Below are positions 44,335 through 56,114 of a stretch of DNA of 64,000 nt, piece after piece. Each line of letters starts with the position of its first letter. The stretch's first letter is position 1. Location: the NCBI RefSeq assembly GCF_019059575.1, contig NW_024881530.1, forward strand, positions 868,001 through 932,000. The letters run 5' to 3'. The notes beneath the pieces were generated by a model, which was given only the letters and a program-made list of their open reading frames with translations, ran no database searches and had not been told where the DNA came from. Both the position numbers and the translations under genes were made by a program. Origin of the DNA: Amphibalanus amphitrite. Lineage: Eukaryota; Arthropoda; Thecostraca; Balanomorpha; Balanidae.

Positions 44335-45904
44335 TAGCTCTCGTCCTGGCGACGGTATGTCATTACATCGTGCATTAATCTTCAGCGGGCTCGGTGTGAC
44401 GCCGTGTCCCCGGCGGGGGAGCTGAATTCGTCCTGTCCAACACCCAGCTGGGACACACAGCCTGTCGAGCCGGAGCTCAGCCTGGGCGGACGGCTGACCG
44501 GAGACAATTCGAACCAAACGGCAGTGGCTGTGTGATGGACTGAGCTTGCATAGCCTGAGCTGAGGCCTGAGCTTTTGGTTTCGAGCTAAGCTCATAGGTA
44601 ATATAAATTGTAACCACTCTGATGCGAATTTGAAAATTGGAATGATATGAGGTGATGAGACAAGATATGATGGAATAATCTTTTGGTTAGAGCTAAAAAA
44701 AATGTTTGCAATTTATAATGCTGAATTGCCAATGGAAATAAGGAGTGTCGTAATTTATAAAACACTCCGAATTTGGTCCTAAGCCAGACGTGCGTTGATC
44801 CGATGTTCACTCGCATGGCTCAATAAATCGAATCAAATCAATGTATTAAACTAATAGTACCTTATCACTAGCTTTGCAGAATACATCACCGCAAACCTGA
44901 AACCCTTGACCAATCCACCCGGGCTCAGAGGAGCCAACACATTTCCTGCGACGTTTACGGCAGCGGCGATGCGGGTTTTCCAGCGACTCTTAGTCTGTGG
45001 GACTGCATTATACCCACGCAGGCTGGATGCCTATACAGCGCCCCACACTCTGGTCAACTCGAGACCTGGCAGCAATGTGTGTCCCGCGCTCGTGGTATGG
45101 CACTCGGCTAGATAGCCTACATATATGATTATATCTGACCATCAGGGCGTGGACTATGATAGGACACAGCTCCATGACACAAAAATAATCAGTCTGGGTG
45201 AAATGGCTTAGCCGCCTGTCCAGCCGACGCACTGCGGGCTCCGATCAGGATTAAATTTGTCAGTAATTTTGCCCATTTATTTCGACTGCAGCGCGCACCC
45301 CGCGGCGGGATGACGCCGGTTCGGCCGGCGCGGCGCGGCGGCGGCGGTATTATCTTTATGCAGGAGGCGATCTCGGCTGTATGCATCACAGCCTGATACC
45401 GTCTGTTAGCCATCGCCGGACATTGGGGCCCGACATCGGGCCATTTCCATACCAGCCGCGGACGGCCGGGCCTGCACTGGGACACGGCGCCGGCCGGAGC
45501 GAGCTGACCCGGTCACTGGGAGAGGTGTGCTGCTCAACGGGATGGTGTCGGGAAGGCCAGCTCACTGGCGTAACATGGTCACGGGTGAGACATTTCACTA
45601 GGAGAGGAGGAGACATCATTCACTAGGAGGTAAAACTGCCTCCGTATGGTGGAGTTTCAGAGAAGAGTTAATGGTTATGTGAGGCATGGCTGCTAAAGGA
45701 AACATTGAAGCAGATATCTTCCGGTTAACAGGCTGAGAATGACATAATTGGCAAGTTGATGACTGAAGAGTCAGGTTTAGAAGCGAGAATTGTCTTTCAT
45801 TCAGTCCCAAACCCCCTTTCAGAGGCAGTGATTCATACGGCAAGCATGCATTCATAAGTGTTTCTTTCCTATGCCAGGTCGCTAGACATTTGACAAACGG
45901 GCTA

Positions 45905-46062
45905 GCCACTTTCCAGTATTCATAATCATGGACATTCTGATTGAGGCATTGTATCAATCCAAGCTTGACTAGCATCTAGGCTAGCCTAAGCCACTTTCCA
46001 GTATTCATAATCATTGACATTTCGATTGAGATATTGAATCATTCCAAACTTGACTAGCATCT
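45905..46062. repeat. Direct duplication of a 73-bp segment
   Basis: gccactttccagtattcata and the following 53 bases occur at 45905-45977 and 45990-46062, 85 bp apart, with several differences. A small segmental duplication. Confidence 0.8.
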
Positions 46063-47329
46063 TCTATCCACCTGATGGATCGTAGACCACCTCACCCCAC
46101 TCTGCCAAACCTCTCAGAGCCCTCGCCAGCCGAACAATCGACGCATTTCCTCTGGAAAAGGGAGCGATCTCGCCTCGAACCCGCGCCGGCCTCTGCCCTT
46201 CAGCCCTCTGCTGATTCACTATTCAGATCTGGTGAGATTTCGCCCACTGTCGACAAATGCCGACCGCTCGGGAAGGCCCAGGTCTCCGACAGAGGTGTGA
46301 CAAGACGTGGGCGCGGAATTCAGCCCGTCGCTGGCGACACCTCGCCGCCAACGCATTCAGCGCGCGCGCGAGGGTCCCGTTGTTCTCTTTCGCCCCGCCG
46401 GGGTGCCTCCTGTCATGGCGAAGCTGTGGAGACTTCCGGCTCACGATTCAAGCAGCTGGCCAGTTCAATGGCCAAGGAAGACGGCATTGAATTGGTGGGG
46501 ATGGTCAGTTCAAATGCTGGAAAATGGGGTCCGTCGGCGAAAGGTCACAGACTGACATATTTCCATGGACTGATCTTTGAAGACATCAATAACCGTACTT
46601 AAACTATGTTCAAAGGACATAAACTGCGGTTAAACAAAAGATCATTTGGAGTCCGTGAGCCAAAGGCGAGTCATAAACTGCGACCTTTTAAGAGATGGTT
46701 TGTTGTTCCTTAGGAAAGGTTATCCATTTTCACTGGATACCAATGCCCGGATGGCTCTTTAGAAATGCACAAACAATCTCTAACGAGTAACGACACATAG
46801 CATCCTAACGTTTTTGGGCAGCAAACCCGAGCCAACAAAGACAGGGGAGCACCACCTGGAGTTGGCCGATACAACAGACTGACTTACACAATCAGAACTA
46901 AACCGAACATCCACCGGAAATCCACTGCCAGTTGCCAACTGTCAACCCGGCGGGGGCGACCGTTGGCAGATGGCAGACGACATCCGAACCGACATCTGGT
47001 GGCCGCCGAGATGACGGTTGGTCGGACGCGGACGTGACTGGCAGGTGCTCCTGTCAACGCCAGGTGACGGCCCGACAACTACGGCGAAATCGGTAACGGT
47101 GACCGGTAACGACAAACGACCCTGTGACCTGCGGATGTCGCTGCTGCCTTCAGCTCGTTACGGTGATGGTTCTGATCGTTGATGGCTCTGATAGCCACAG
47201 TGTTTGATCTACGAGAGCTTTGATTGTGATAGTTTGGGTCATGATGTCGACAGGTGACCCGTGTTTCACTGCTGATCTCTTGTGACATGGAATGACGTCG
47301 AAACCCTCACCAGAAGTGGACATGAAGTC

Positions 47330-47470
47330 ACAGGATGCCAGATGACTTCTAGTGATGCCAGATGACATCGGGTGACATCAGATGACACTGAGGGACATCA
47401 AGATGACATCGGGTGACATCAAATGATACTGAGGGACATCCAGAGGAAATCAGATGACATCAGCTGACGT
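47330..47470. repeat. tgacatc-type minisatellite
   Basis: Imperfect units such as gatgacatcgggtgacatca and aatgatactgagggacatc repeat three to four times. It is degenerate and has no coding sense. Confidence 0.7.
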
Positions 47471-48352
47471 CGGGTGCACCTGACTATATCAGCCATCATC
47501 GGAGATCACATGGTGACACCAAGGTGACGGTGACCTCACATGACACCAGTGTGTCATGTGTCATACACTGTGTCACTAAATGACAAGATGACAGACGGAC
47601 CGGTTAGCGACCCTGACCGGTAGGGTCAGCGCGGCTGGAGGGCGGTCCTCGCCAGACAAACACACTACCCCTCTGGGGGGGGGGGAGGGGACGCGGCGGC
47701 AGAGGTGCAAAAACCAATCGACCTGTCGCATACTCAAACATAACCTCTCAACTCTGTCGCATTGCCTCCATTTCCGAAAATTGCGAGCGTAGGTATACAA
47801 TGCAGATATTATTACCGGAGCTTTAATCTATGCTTTGTCTTTTATTTTCCCATAGATCCTAAGGTGTCTTCTTCGAAGTTTGACATTTTTAGTCAAAAGA
47901 ATCTGCAATCCATTTCGCTTTACCACATCTAGGTTTTCCGAATTGAAAGCACAAACGAGCAGTCACTGAATGCTTGAAAAAAACGACAGGGTTTCAAACA
48001 AAGTTACTGACTTATTTGAAGTATAATCCTCTGTTGTTACAGCCTACACAAAAATAAACCGATGCACCACCAAAAACTCGCGTAACTTCTTAAGTAACCT
48101 GAACATCTGCAGAATTTCATCAACACTCAACCAATAGCAGCAAGTATTCTTCTTTTAATTTGACGAGAGGAGTAACAGAAGCACAACAGATTATCTACAA
48201 ATGCACAGACTTCTCTATGTCTCCATGGAAACAGAGAAGTCTGTGACAAATGCTATCATTCACATCGTCATTTCAAACACACACACACACCCACAGTCAC
48301 ATATCACGTTGAAAGACAGTGGCTTCACAATCCAAATACGGGACATAAATGC

Positions 48353-50361
48353 ATGATGTCTTCATGCATTTAAGCCAGGCCGGGTCAGGTCAGGTCATGT
48401 CAACCAGTAGATGTCCTGCTGGGTATTCAAAGTAGGTGTCAACCGCCACTGACAGCTTCGTAACATGTTACAAAGGCACTAAACGGTGCGAGCGACATTA
48501 GCGAGTGTCATTTGAGCGAACGTCATTTGAGCGAACCATTTTCAGCGAATGGCAATTCAGCGATTATCAAGTTCATCGATTATCAAATATAGCGATTATC
48601 AATTTTAGCGAAAGCTATGTTTCAGCGACATATATTTCGTCGACTACAATTTGAGCGACTGTCAGTTCAGCGAAACATTTCATCGTCCTGTAACGGTGGA
48701 TTTTTTCTTTTGCGAGCGTATGCGTACGAATGTTTCCGGAATATCTCATGGTTATCCTGTACTGGATGGCGGATGTCGCGCGTTCAAAGGTCAGGCATTG
48801 AGCTCCAATTTTAATGCTACATTTGTCAAAAATTCCAACGGTTCAATTTCACCCCCCCCCTAACCCACCCTGCTCTTTGTCAATAATGGTGACCAAACGT
48901 TTGTTCAGAGATCAATATTGCTTGTGCTTTTTTCGCGAAATTGCCCCGCTTGAAGTTGGATCAGTTCCCCATGTTGTAAAATTTGTTCTTGCCCCAAGCA
49001 CCGTACGAATTTCCAGATATTTGGGTGAGGTCCCTAAAACATAGACTGGATTCCCCTGTGCCATCTCTCTAGTTTGTTATTGGTCCTTGGCATTCCTTCC
49101 GTCGCCCTATCTCTCACGTTCCACATTTTCAATTCAAATTTTGCCCGCCTCCTTCCCCTCCCACAGTGTGGCTAAATTCATTTTACGTTAGGGGAGGATG
49201 CAGAAAAAAAGGGCTGAAAGGATGTCGTTATTCTAATAAAACTTGACTTCGACCCTTTTTATGCCACGAGAAAATGATGTAGAAATATTAAATACTGATA
49301 AAACTTTGAAGGCATTCTGGTATTCGGGATATGTTAAATGAGGTTTAAGTTGGGTCATATATTTGAACATTTGGGGTATTCGATTGGTTGTCTTGGCGTG
49401 TTGTAAGAGTTTGCGAGGTTTGTGTTTCTCTTGCTCCTAGATGTTTGGGTTCGAGGTTGTTATTATGAGTCGTGACTGCTGTGTGGATGTTTTTATTTGT
49501 ATTTTTAGGATGTCATTATTTTCATTATGGGCGGATTTCCCCGCATCATTACAATTTTGGACACACTGCCCTCCCATGCACCCCTTGTTGGTCGTCCGAT
49601 GTACATATGTTTCTTCAAAATTGAAATTACGTGAAGAGGTGCAATAATTTCCGAAAAGTAGCAAATGATTGACTTTCGTCGCGTTCGGTCATTCGCTGTA
49701 ACTGCATCGCTCAACTGGTCTCCCACTGACCACCATATGTTCGCTCAATCTGGTTTCGCTGATTCTGGTCCTCGCTAAAGTTGATAATCGCTGTGATTGA
49801 ATTCGCCGGCTTGACAATCGCTGAAAAAGCCAATCGCTTAAATTGATAATCGCTGAAAATGTTTCGCTCAAATGTCGTTCGCTGAAATGACGTTCGCTCA
49901 GTTGTCGCAGAACCGGCACTAAATTCGCTAAATGCCAAATGCACTAAATGCTAAATTCGAAACCAGCTCCAAAAACCAGCCTGGACACAGGTAAAAACTA
50001 AAAAGTGAGCCGAGGTCATCAAAGGTCAATGACCTGACCTGACCTTCAGGCGACCTTGACACCCACCATAATGCATGGGAACAACATCATATCACATGTT
50101 TGAACGCTTGAAGCCACAAAAAGACTACAAACGGCCAATGCGAGCCGCCACACGCCGAATCGCAATTCCAGCCTAACATGGTTTCGAGAAAGAGGTCACA
50201 GGTCAAAGGTCATTTGGGTCAGGGTCATGCAATTTTCTGGGTAGGTGTAAAATTGATTGACTCGAGAGTACTGAAAGTTTCGTCCCGATCGGCCGAGTTA
50301 TCGCGAAAAACCGAGGCGGGTGGGGCGTTCGATCCCCTTCCCCTATACGGACGAGGGTTAA
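48353..50361 (+). mobile_element. TTAA element H, left-truncated and split
   Basis: Sequence homologous to the right two-thirds of element D: 48353-48483 and 49924-50357, together 565 bp against 566 bp in D. It ends gacgaggg then TTAA (50358-50361). The left 320 bp or so of the element are missing, with no TTAA on that side. It lies inside the hAT element, downstream of the transposase gene, and is interrupted by the element at 48484-49915. Confidence 0.72.
48476..49923. mobile_element. Element with inverted AGCGA iteron arrays, 8-bp target duplication
   Basis: The element is 48484-49915. The ends CGGTGCGAGCGACA and CGGTTCTGCGACAA are inverted relative to each other, and GCACTAAA flanks both sides (48476-48483 and 49916-49923). 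Each end carries about 200 bp of AGCGA motifs spaced every 14-17 bases (for example agcgattatcaa), in opposite orientation. The uninterrupted relative D shows the empty site. The middle (about 48700-49680) has no recognised protein. An 8-bp duplication fits several superfamilies (hAT, P, or Mutator-like with 8-10 bp); I do not assign one. Confidence 0.75.
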
Positions 50362-50413
50362 AAGCAATACATAATCTAACAGGCATTCTACAAACATGGT
50401 TGCATTACTATAT

Positions 50414-51103
50414 CTAAGTCCAAAGGCACGCCCTGTGGTCAGGGGCCCGTTTGTGCCGGGTAATAACTGTTCCGTGGAAGGACTGACCGATGGTGGTCGT
50501 CCTCCGAACGCACCGGAAGCTGTCGTCGCGAGAGAGGTGACGGTGGACGCGCGAGAGGAGGCGGTCGGCCCGACACAGCGATGGGCCGTTCCACCTCACA
50601 ATTAGTTCTTTCGCAGCGTTGCCGTGTTCCAGCTGCCGATGTTCCCCAAAAACCTCAGCGATGACACTGCCCATCGACTCCACAACACTTTCTGGTGGGG
50701 ACAGGAGCCAGATACGGGTGACCAGGTTGGTGAGGGCCCTTGCAGAGTGGTCATCAGCGTGCCGGTTCAGCATCTTCCATAGCTGCTGGTTGGTTTCTTC
50801 ACGATGGCGACGCAATAGCGGCAGCACGGAGCGAATCTCACCTTCAGTCGGTACCGTGTCCACTGGGATCAGCTTTCTTCTGACCAGCCTCTCCCCTGCC
50901 TCTCGGTAGAGGCGAGCTGCCACTGGCACTGGCACGGTCGATCCGGCCAGCTGGTGCAGGTCAGCGACGGCGCGCAGATCAGCCATGCTCTGACCCAGAA
51001 CATTATTGGCCGTGTTCTTGTCAGAGCCGCTGACATCTTGACCAGCCCCTCGGAACTTCAGTCGCTCCATTATGCTGGTGCAGAAGAAGGCGATCTTGGC
51101 GAC
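50414..51103 (-). CDS. hAT transposase exon 4 (dimerisation region)
   Basis: The acceptor tttcatttcag is followed by VAKIAFFCTSIMERLKFRG. The segment at about residues 839-890 of the protein (TNLVTRIWLLSPPESVVESM then GSVIAEVFGEHRQLEHGNA) resembles the hATC dimerisation domain with its LLxxPPxSxxxExxxS core. The stop at 50414 lies about 55 bp from the nested TTAA element. Spliced, the four exons give 2835 bases, 944 residues, with no interruption. An intact frame across three introns, inside intact TIRs, points to an element that was active recently. Confidence 0.8.
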   Translation of the reverse strand, partial: VAKIAFFCTSIMERLKFRGAGQDVSGSDKNTANNVLGQSMADLRAVADLHQLAGSTVPVPVAARLYREAGERLVRRKLIPVDTVPTEGEIRSVLPLLRRHREETNQQLWKMLNRHADDHSARALTNLVTRIWLLSPPESVVESMGSVIAEVFGEHRQLEHGNAAKELIVRWNGPSLCRADRLLSRVHRHLSRDDSFRCVRRTTTIGQSFHGTVITRHKRAPDHRACLWT

Positions 51104-51586
51104 CTGAAATGAAACAAAAAGGGGGAAAGCGTTTTAGATTAGCTCAGCCAATCTTATTACCTTATCACAGGACCGTTACCTATTTGCAGGTCACCTGATC
51201 GAAGTCAGACAGCGTACGCATGCTATACTTTGTGTTAGTATGCGTGCGTGTTTTCAAATTACTTTTTTGCAAGGCAATTGCTTATAAACAGCGGTGATCA
51301 TCAAAGATGTCAGCTAAGAAGCAGCCGTGCTTTGAATGTAACTGAATAAACAGCTGTTAATAGCAGGTAACTAATATTACTCCGGGATAATTTTGCACTT
51401 AAGGTACCTGTAACCATCCTAAGACCCCTTTCCCAAACACACACAAACACATACGAAAATGCATTTAAAGCGCGAGTGTCTTTGCAAAAACATGTGCATG
51501 CCTATTGCCTAGCCTAACACACTATTCAGTTCAGATCAATCGGAAAGTACTTGGTGACCAGGATAACCAACAGCCGAGCCTCTCAC

Positions 51587-51855
51587 CTCCGCTGCTGGAA
51601 CTGATGGCTCGCTCGCTGATAAGCGAGGCCACAGCTCGTCTTTATCAGCCAAACACAGGAGGTCTTCTGTGGTAGGCGATTTCTTGTGCTGTGTCACCAG
51701 CGCTACCTTCATGCGGCGGATCGTCTCCACGGCCTCCTGCTGGTCAGCATGACGCTCCCACGGCAGGGACTGCGTTCTCTGGACGGCTTTGCTGGCTGCT
51801 CCCAGTACACCATATATGTCCTCCAGCGCCCTCACGCGGGCATGAAACGCTGGAT
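51587..51855 (-). CDS. hAT transposase exon 3
   Basis: A 269-base exon continuing the core: DPAFHARVRALEDIYGVLGA then ASKAVQRTQSLPW...ETIRRMKVAL, a helical segment typical of hAT proteins between the catalytic core and the dimerisation region. The acceptor is gctcacag and the donor GAG|gtgaga. The phase-1 entry (G|AT, Asp) and phase-0 exit both keep the frame. Confidence 0.75.
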
Positions 51856-52327
51856 CTGTGAGCAGATACGTTGTGCTTTTACCATCATTGGTCATAAACA
51901 AGAAATAATGTCATTTAAAACTTGGCAATAATGTCTTGTTCTGTTCGCAATTATGTGGCACATTTCTTGGCTACGGCAACATTAACAGCAATAATTAAAG
52001 TAGTGAAAAGCTAGAAAGTAATTCCTACATTCCGATGCCATATTTAAATGAGGTTTCGTGAATAATGTCTCATCGTCGTCTCCAAAAATTAAAAAGGTGT
52101 CAAAGTACAATGAGTTAGTGAAAGGCGCTCGGTCAACAAGGAAAGGCTTGAATGGTAATTGATATTGCGTGACAACTTATCCGGACAGCACAACACTTGA
52201 ACGACAAAATTAATAACACAAAATGAGAGAGACATGCGAGAAGGACCAGAACCACATAACCCAATGGTTACTTTGGGGCGACAGCTGCTTCACAGCTGTC
52301 TCCATCGAGCCTGGTTGAAGTACTTAC

Positions 52328-53926
52328 CGTTTAGCGAGACAAGCAGCCTCTCCAGCTCTTTCAGATGCGACGGTCGCGTTTCCTCCATCCTCTTCCTGCG
52401 CAGTGCCGCTCGCAGCTGCTTCTCATTCCGTCTGAAGACGGAAAACACCTCCGCAGCGTACGCTGCGAAGCGTGTTTCAGACCACAGCTTTGGTCGCAGT
52501 ACCGGCTCTCCCATATCCTCGCCACATCGCCTGAGGTCCTCCCATCCCTTGCCGATGGAGAACATCTTGTTCACCTCTGTTACTGTTTCAATGGTGTCTC
52601 TCACCCATCTACTGTTACAGTGCTTGCGAGCATCGGACTCAGCCAGGTTCATCAGGTGCGCCTGGTCCCATACGGCCGGAATGGGACAGCCGCTCGACGA
52701 TTCCAGTAGTCGTGCCAGCTTTTGTGGCACACCATTGTGGTGGAACTGGCCGTCGGCCGCCACAGCAGCAATCTTCTCCGTGTTGGTGACGCCTACCTCA
52801 GACAGCGTGCTGCAGATGTCGGCTGCGAGCGCCTCGCCGTCATGATTTTTCACGACAGGAGCGCCGACCACGAAGGTCTGGAAGATGTGGTCGGGCTCTG
52901 CGTTCGGCACAAGGGTCTGTATTGCGGTTATGTCAACTGTTCGACGGGCGATGGTGACTTTGTCCGCCAGTACTGCAACACACGGTTGAGATTCTACGTG
53001 TTCTTTTAGATTTGATAGCAATGTCTGGCAGACCGCCGTCCTGGCGGTGTCCATCATCATGCGCGAGTGATTTATGTTTCCCATGAAGGCGTCATTCAAA
53101 TGCTGGAGGACAATGAGTTCCTCGAAAAGAAGCTGGCTGAGCGACTTCTTCAGAACGAGGTATGCTGTTCGAAGAACCCTCGCTGCCGCCGTCTTGTTTG
53201 CATCATGCAGGGCGTTTTCGCGCTCGTTCGACTCACAGCGCGACTTTTTCATGGCCTTATGGCCTTCCGATCTAAAATGTTTTGCAACTGTGTCCCGCAG
53301 GCTCTTAAACCGTGGTGGCAGCACGGAACAGTTGGCGAACACTGAGCCAAGTGAAAAGTCGTAGGCAAACAAGCCAGGTCTGCTTCTCTGTTCGTCTTTC
53401 GGCTGAGGCACACAGACTGAGCAATAGAGATATCCCTTCTCCTCGTCTACCATTAGTTCGCCACCTGACGCCGTCTGGAGAGTGGATATACTGCGACCGG
53501 ACCGGAACAGAACACTGATGTGCTCTCCCTCACCTACATCCTCAGTGGCAACTGCCGGGAGCTTGTCTGGAAGTTCCGTGCATTTCTGGTCCAGTTTTGC
53601 GACTAGTTTTCGAGCCTCACTCACGAAGGCGTCACTTGCCAATTCACGGCACTTTTCTTCCAAAACATGAAGCACTTTTTGAGCGTCCGACATGAAAGTT
53701 TGGGCCTTACAGGACACACCACAGACTGAGCAGCAGCCACCACAAGTTGCCGACTCGGTGTTGTCCGTTGTTTCCCCAATCACATCCTCCGAGCGATGAC
53801 AGACGTTGTCTGAACTCACTTGGGGTTCAGTTGCACACTGAGTTGGGCTGGAAGCTGCTTGGCCTGGTGAGCAGGACTGAGGAGTCTCCTCTGGGGGTGA
53901 ACTCTCCTCACTTCTCAAGGCAGCAC
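52328..53926 (-). CDS. hAT transposase exon 2 (core)
   Basis: The acceptor gatgttctag leads into 533 codons' worth of sequence. After an acidic, Ser-rich lead comes a finger-like YLYCSVC ... LRDTVAKHFRSEGHKAM (about residues 258-318), of the kind found in ZNF862/KIAA1586-type hAT proteins. Then comes the RNase-H-like core: CVAVLADKVTIARRTVD (first candidate acidic residue, about 414) and IAAVAADGQFHHNG (second, about 484), followed by WDQAHLMNLAESD and LWSETRFAAYAAEVFSVFRR. It ends at AAC G|gtaagt. No stops or shifts over 1.6 kb. The hAT assignment rests on motif order and on the surrounding TIRs. Confidence 0.8.
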
Positions 53927-54035
53927 CTAGAACATCCAAAGGTTGGAGTTACTTTTGACAAATACTTAGGCAATAAGACTGAAGTTTGAGCACTTCTTGA
54001 CATGCAATTTTACAAATGGGTGGGAAAGAGTGAGA

Positions 54036-54219
<184 letters not shown>

Positions 54220-55406
54220 GCTATGCATTGCATCACAAATTCAAGAGTTGATCAACAAAGTTAGATGCCTGTTAGCAGAATTTACAAAAAGGAACACCAC
54301 ATTTCACTTAAGTGGCAAGTTGGATGTGGTATTGAAAGGAAAAAAGCAAACTATTAAACTTTTTCATTAATCAGTACCTAACAAATATTGTCATCACATC
54401 CTAAAGGAATGGAAAGGCAGGATAATTTGTATTTATTTAATTATTTTAGAAGGTATTTGTTGATAAGAAAAATGTAATTCAGGAGTAATTTACCACCCTT
54501 AGGCATGTTATGCCTAAATAATGACCTGTTTTCAAACAACCTAAACCAAATGCCTTACATCCACTTACAGGCATGATGAAACATTAGCCATCAGGTCAGC
54601 TCAGCTCAGTAAGAGTTTCCCTAAGGAAATTTAAGATATTACAGCCCACAATTGCCTCCAGGTGGGTGCTGTCAGTCTCATCATGCTCCCCCAACTTTTG
54701 GGGAGGTAACTAGAGACATTCAAGAAATCTTGATATTTTTTGTTTTTTTAATCTGCCATGTAATGTTGAAGCAGTCTTTAGGGCCTTGGCAGGATTGCTT
54801 GTCTGGCAGCTAAGCCCGGCATTGTGTGTGTCTCTAGAAATCAACATTGGAGGGTCACTCATTCAAAACAGGCTATTTTGGAATAATAACTTCAGATTGG
54901 GACCTCAACCATATTTAGACAAGCAGCTAAAAAAAAAAACACCTGACATTTTGAAGGAAACCCTCTGGCGATACCCTTAAACAGGATAAATTGCTGCTTG
55001 TTCTGACAACATACTATGGAAATTATTAATACATCTACTAATGCATGCAGGAGCATGGAATGATATTGTCAAAATTGTATTCCGACAAAGATACTTTTAG
55101 GTACTGACCAGATTTAATAAATCAAGGAGAGCTCTTGATATTTGAAAAAAAAATCCTTTCAGCCATGTTAACAAATTGACTAACAATAATTTTAAAAAAT
55201 GACATGATAGGACAGGTAGGTGATCATCATTCATCACATTTACATATGGTGCGGAAATTAATAAATCAGGTTTTTACAAATATTTTGCATTTTAGATATT
55301 GCCTAGAAAACTGAAACGAAACGACCCAAAAATGGGCATGAAAATTAAAGTTTGAAAAAAAACACAAAATCTGGCATCTCTTATGTTATTTTAACCAGTT
55401 ACTAAC

Positions 55407-55683
55407 CTGGGCTTTCCTGCCGAAGATGGACATATTGATCCTCAGATGGTTTCTGGACCCAGCTCCTGAATCGTCCTCCCACACCAAAGGAGCTGTTGGC
55501 ATATTCCGCTCTTTTTCCAGAATGCACCAGCTGCCTGTGCCTTGCATGCAGCCTGTACTCGCCATTGTACGCACACCCGTCAATCCCACACACCACGCGT
55601 CGACGTGATGGGGGCTTCTTGGCGTCGGAGGCAGCACCTTTCTGCCTTTTAATCGGTCCAACACCACCACGCAATGGGTTCAT
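55407..55683 (-). CDS. hAT transposase exon 1 (zinc-finger N-terminus)
   Basis: Opens MNPLRGGVGPIKRQKGAASD and contains CGIDGCAYNGEYRLHARHRQ then LVH, a C2H2-like finger (two Cys four apart, then spaced His) at about residues 32-54, likely for DNA binding. It ends phase 1 at CCA G|gttagt. The next exon's GT completes Gly, giving SPGAALRSEE. The basic segment before the finger (KRQK...KKPPSRRR) could be a nuclear signal. It lies 423 bp from the element's TIR, leaving room for a promoter with several TGTCGCA motifs. Confidence 0.75.
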
Positions 55684-56114
55684 GGCAAACTAACAGCAAC
55701 CGCGGGCGGCAACTATCAATATCAACGGCAACCGACCTCAAAAACCGTGCGACACCTGTCGCAGACAACTGTCGCACAACCAACTCCAACTAGGAATACG
55801 CTTTACAACGCTCCGTGCGACAGAGTTGCTCACTTTTTGCGTTAAGGCTAAATTTATCCAGTCATGGCGCGGGTTTGACAACTGTGCGTCAATTGGGTAT
55901 TAGGTCTCGACTACTAATTATTTGAACGCATGCGATGTGCATGATTTGATTACGGAGTTTCTGCATTATCCGTATTTGTGATTGAAATATGAAGACTGTT
56001 ACTATAACACAATGATCACAAGCAAAATGTGTCGCACAAGCTGTTCAGTTGAGTCCAAATCTGTCGCAAACACCGGTTGGCGAGTTGGCTGCTTTTTGCA
56101 CCTCTGCGCGGCGG

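Noticed and set aside
46075-46602. 175-codon plus-strand frame
   Set aside because: No recognisable domain; overlapping frames are open on both strands.
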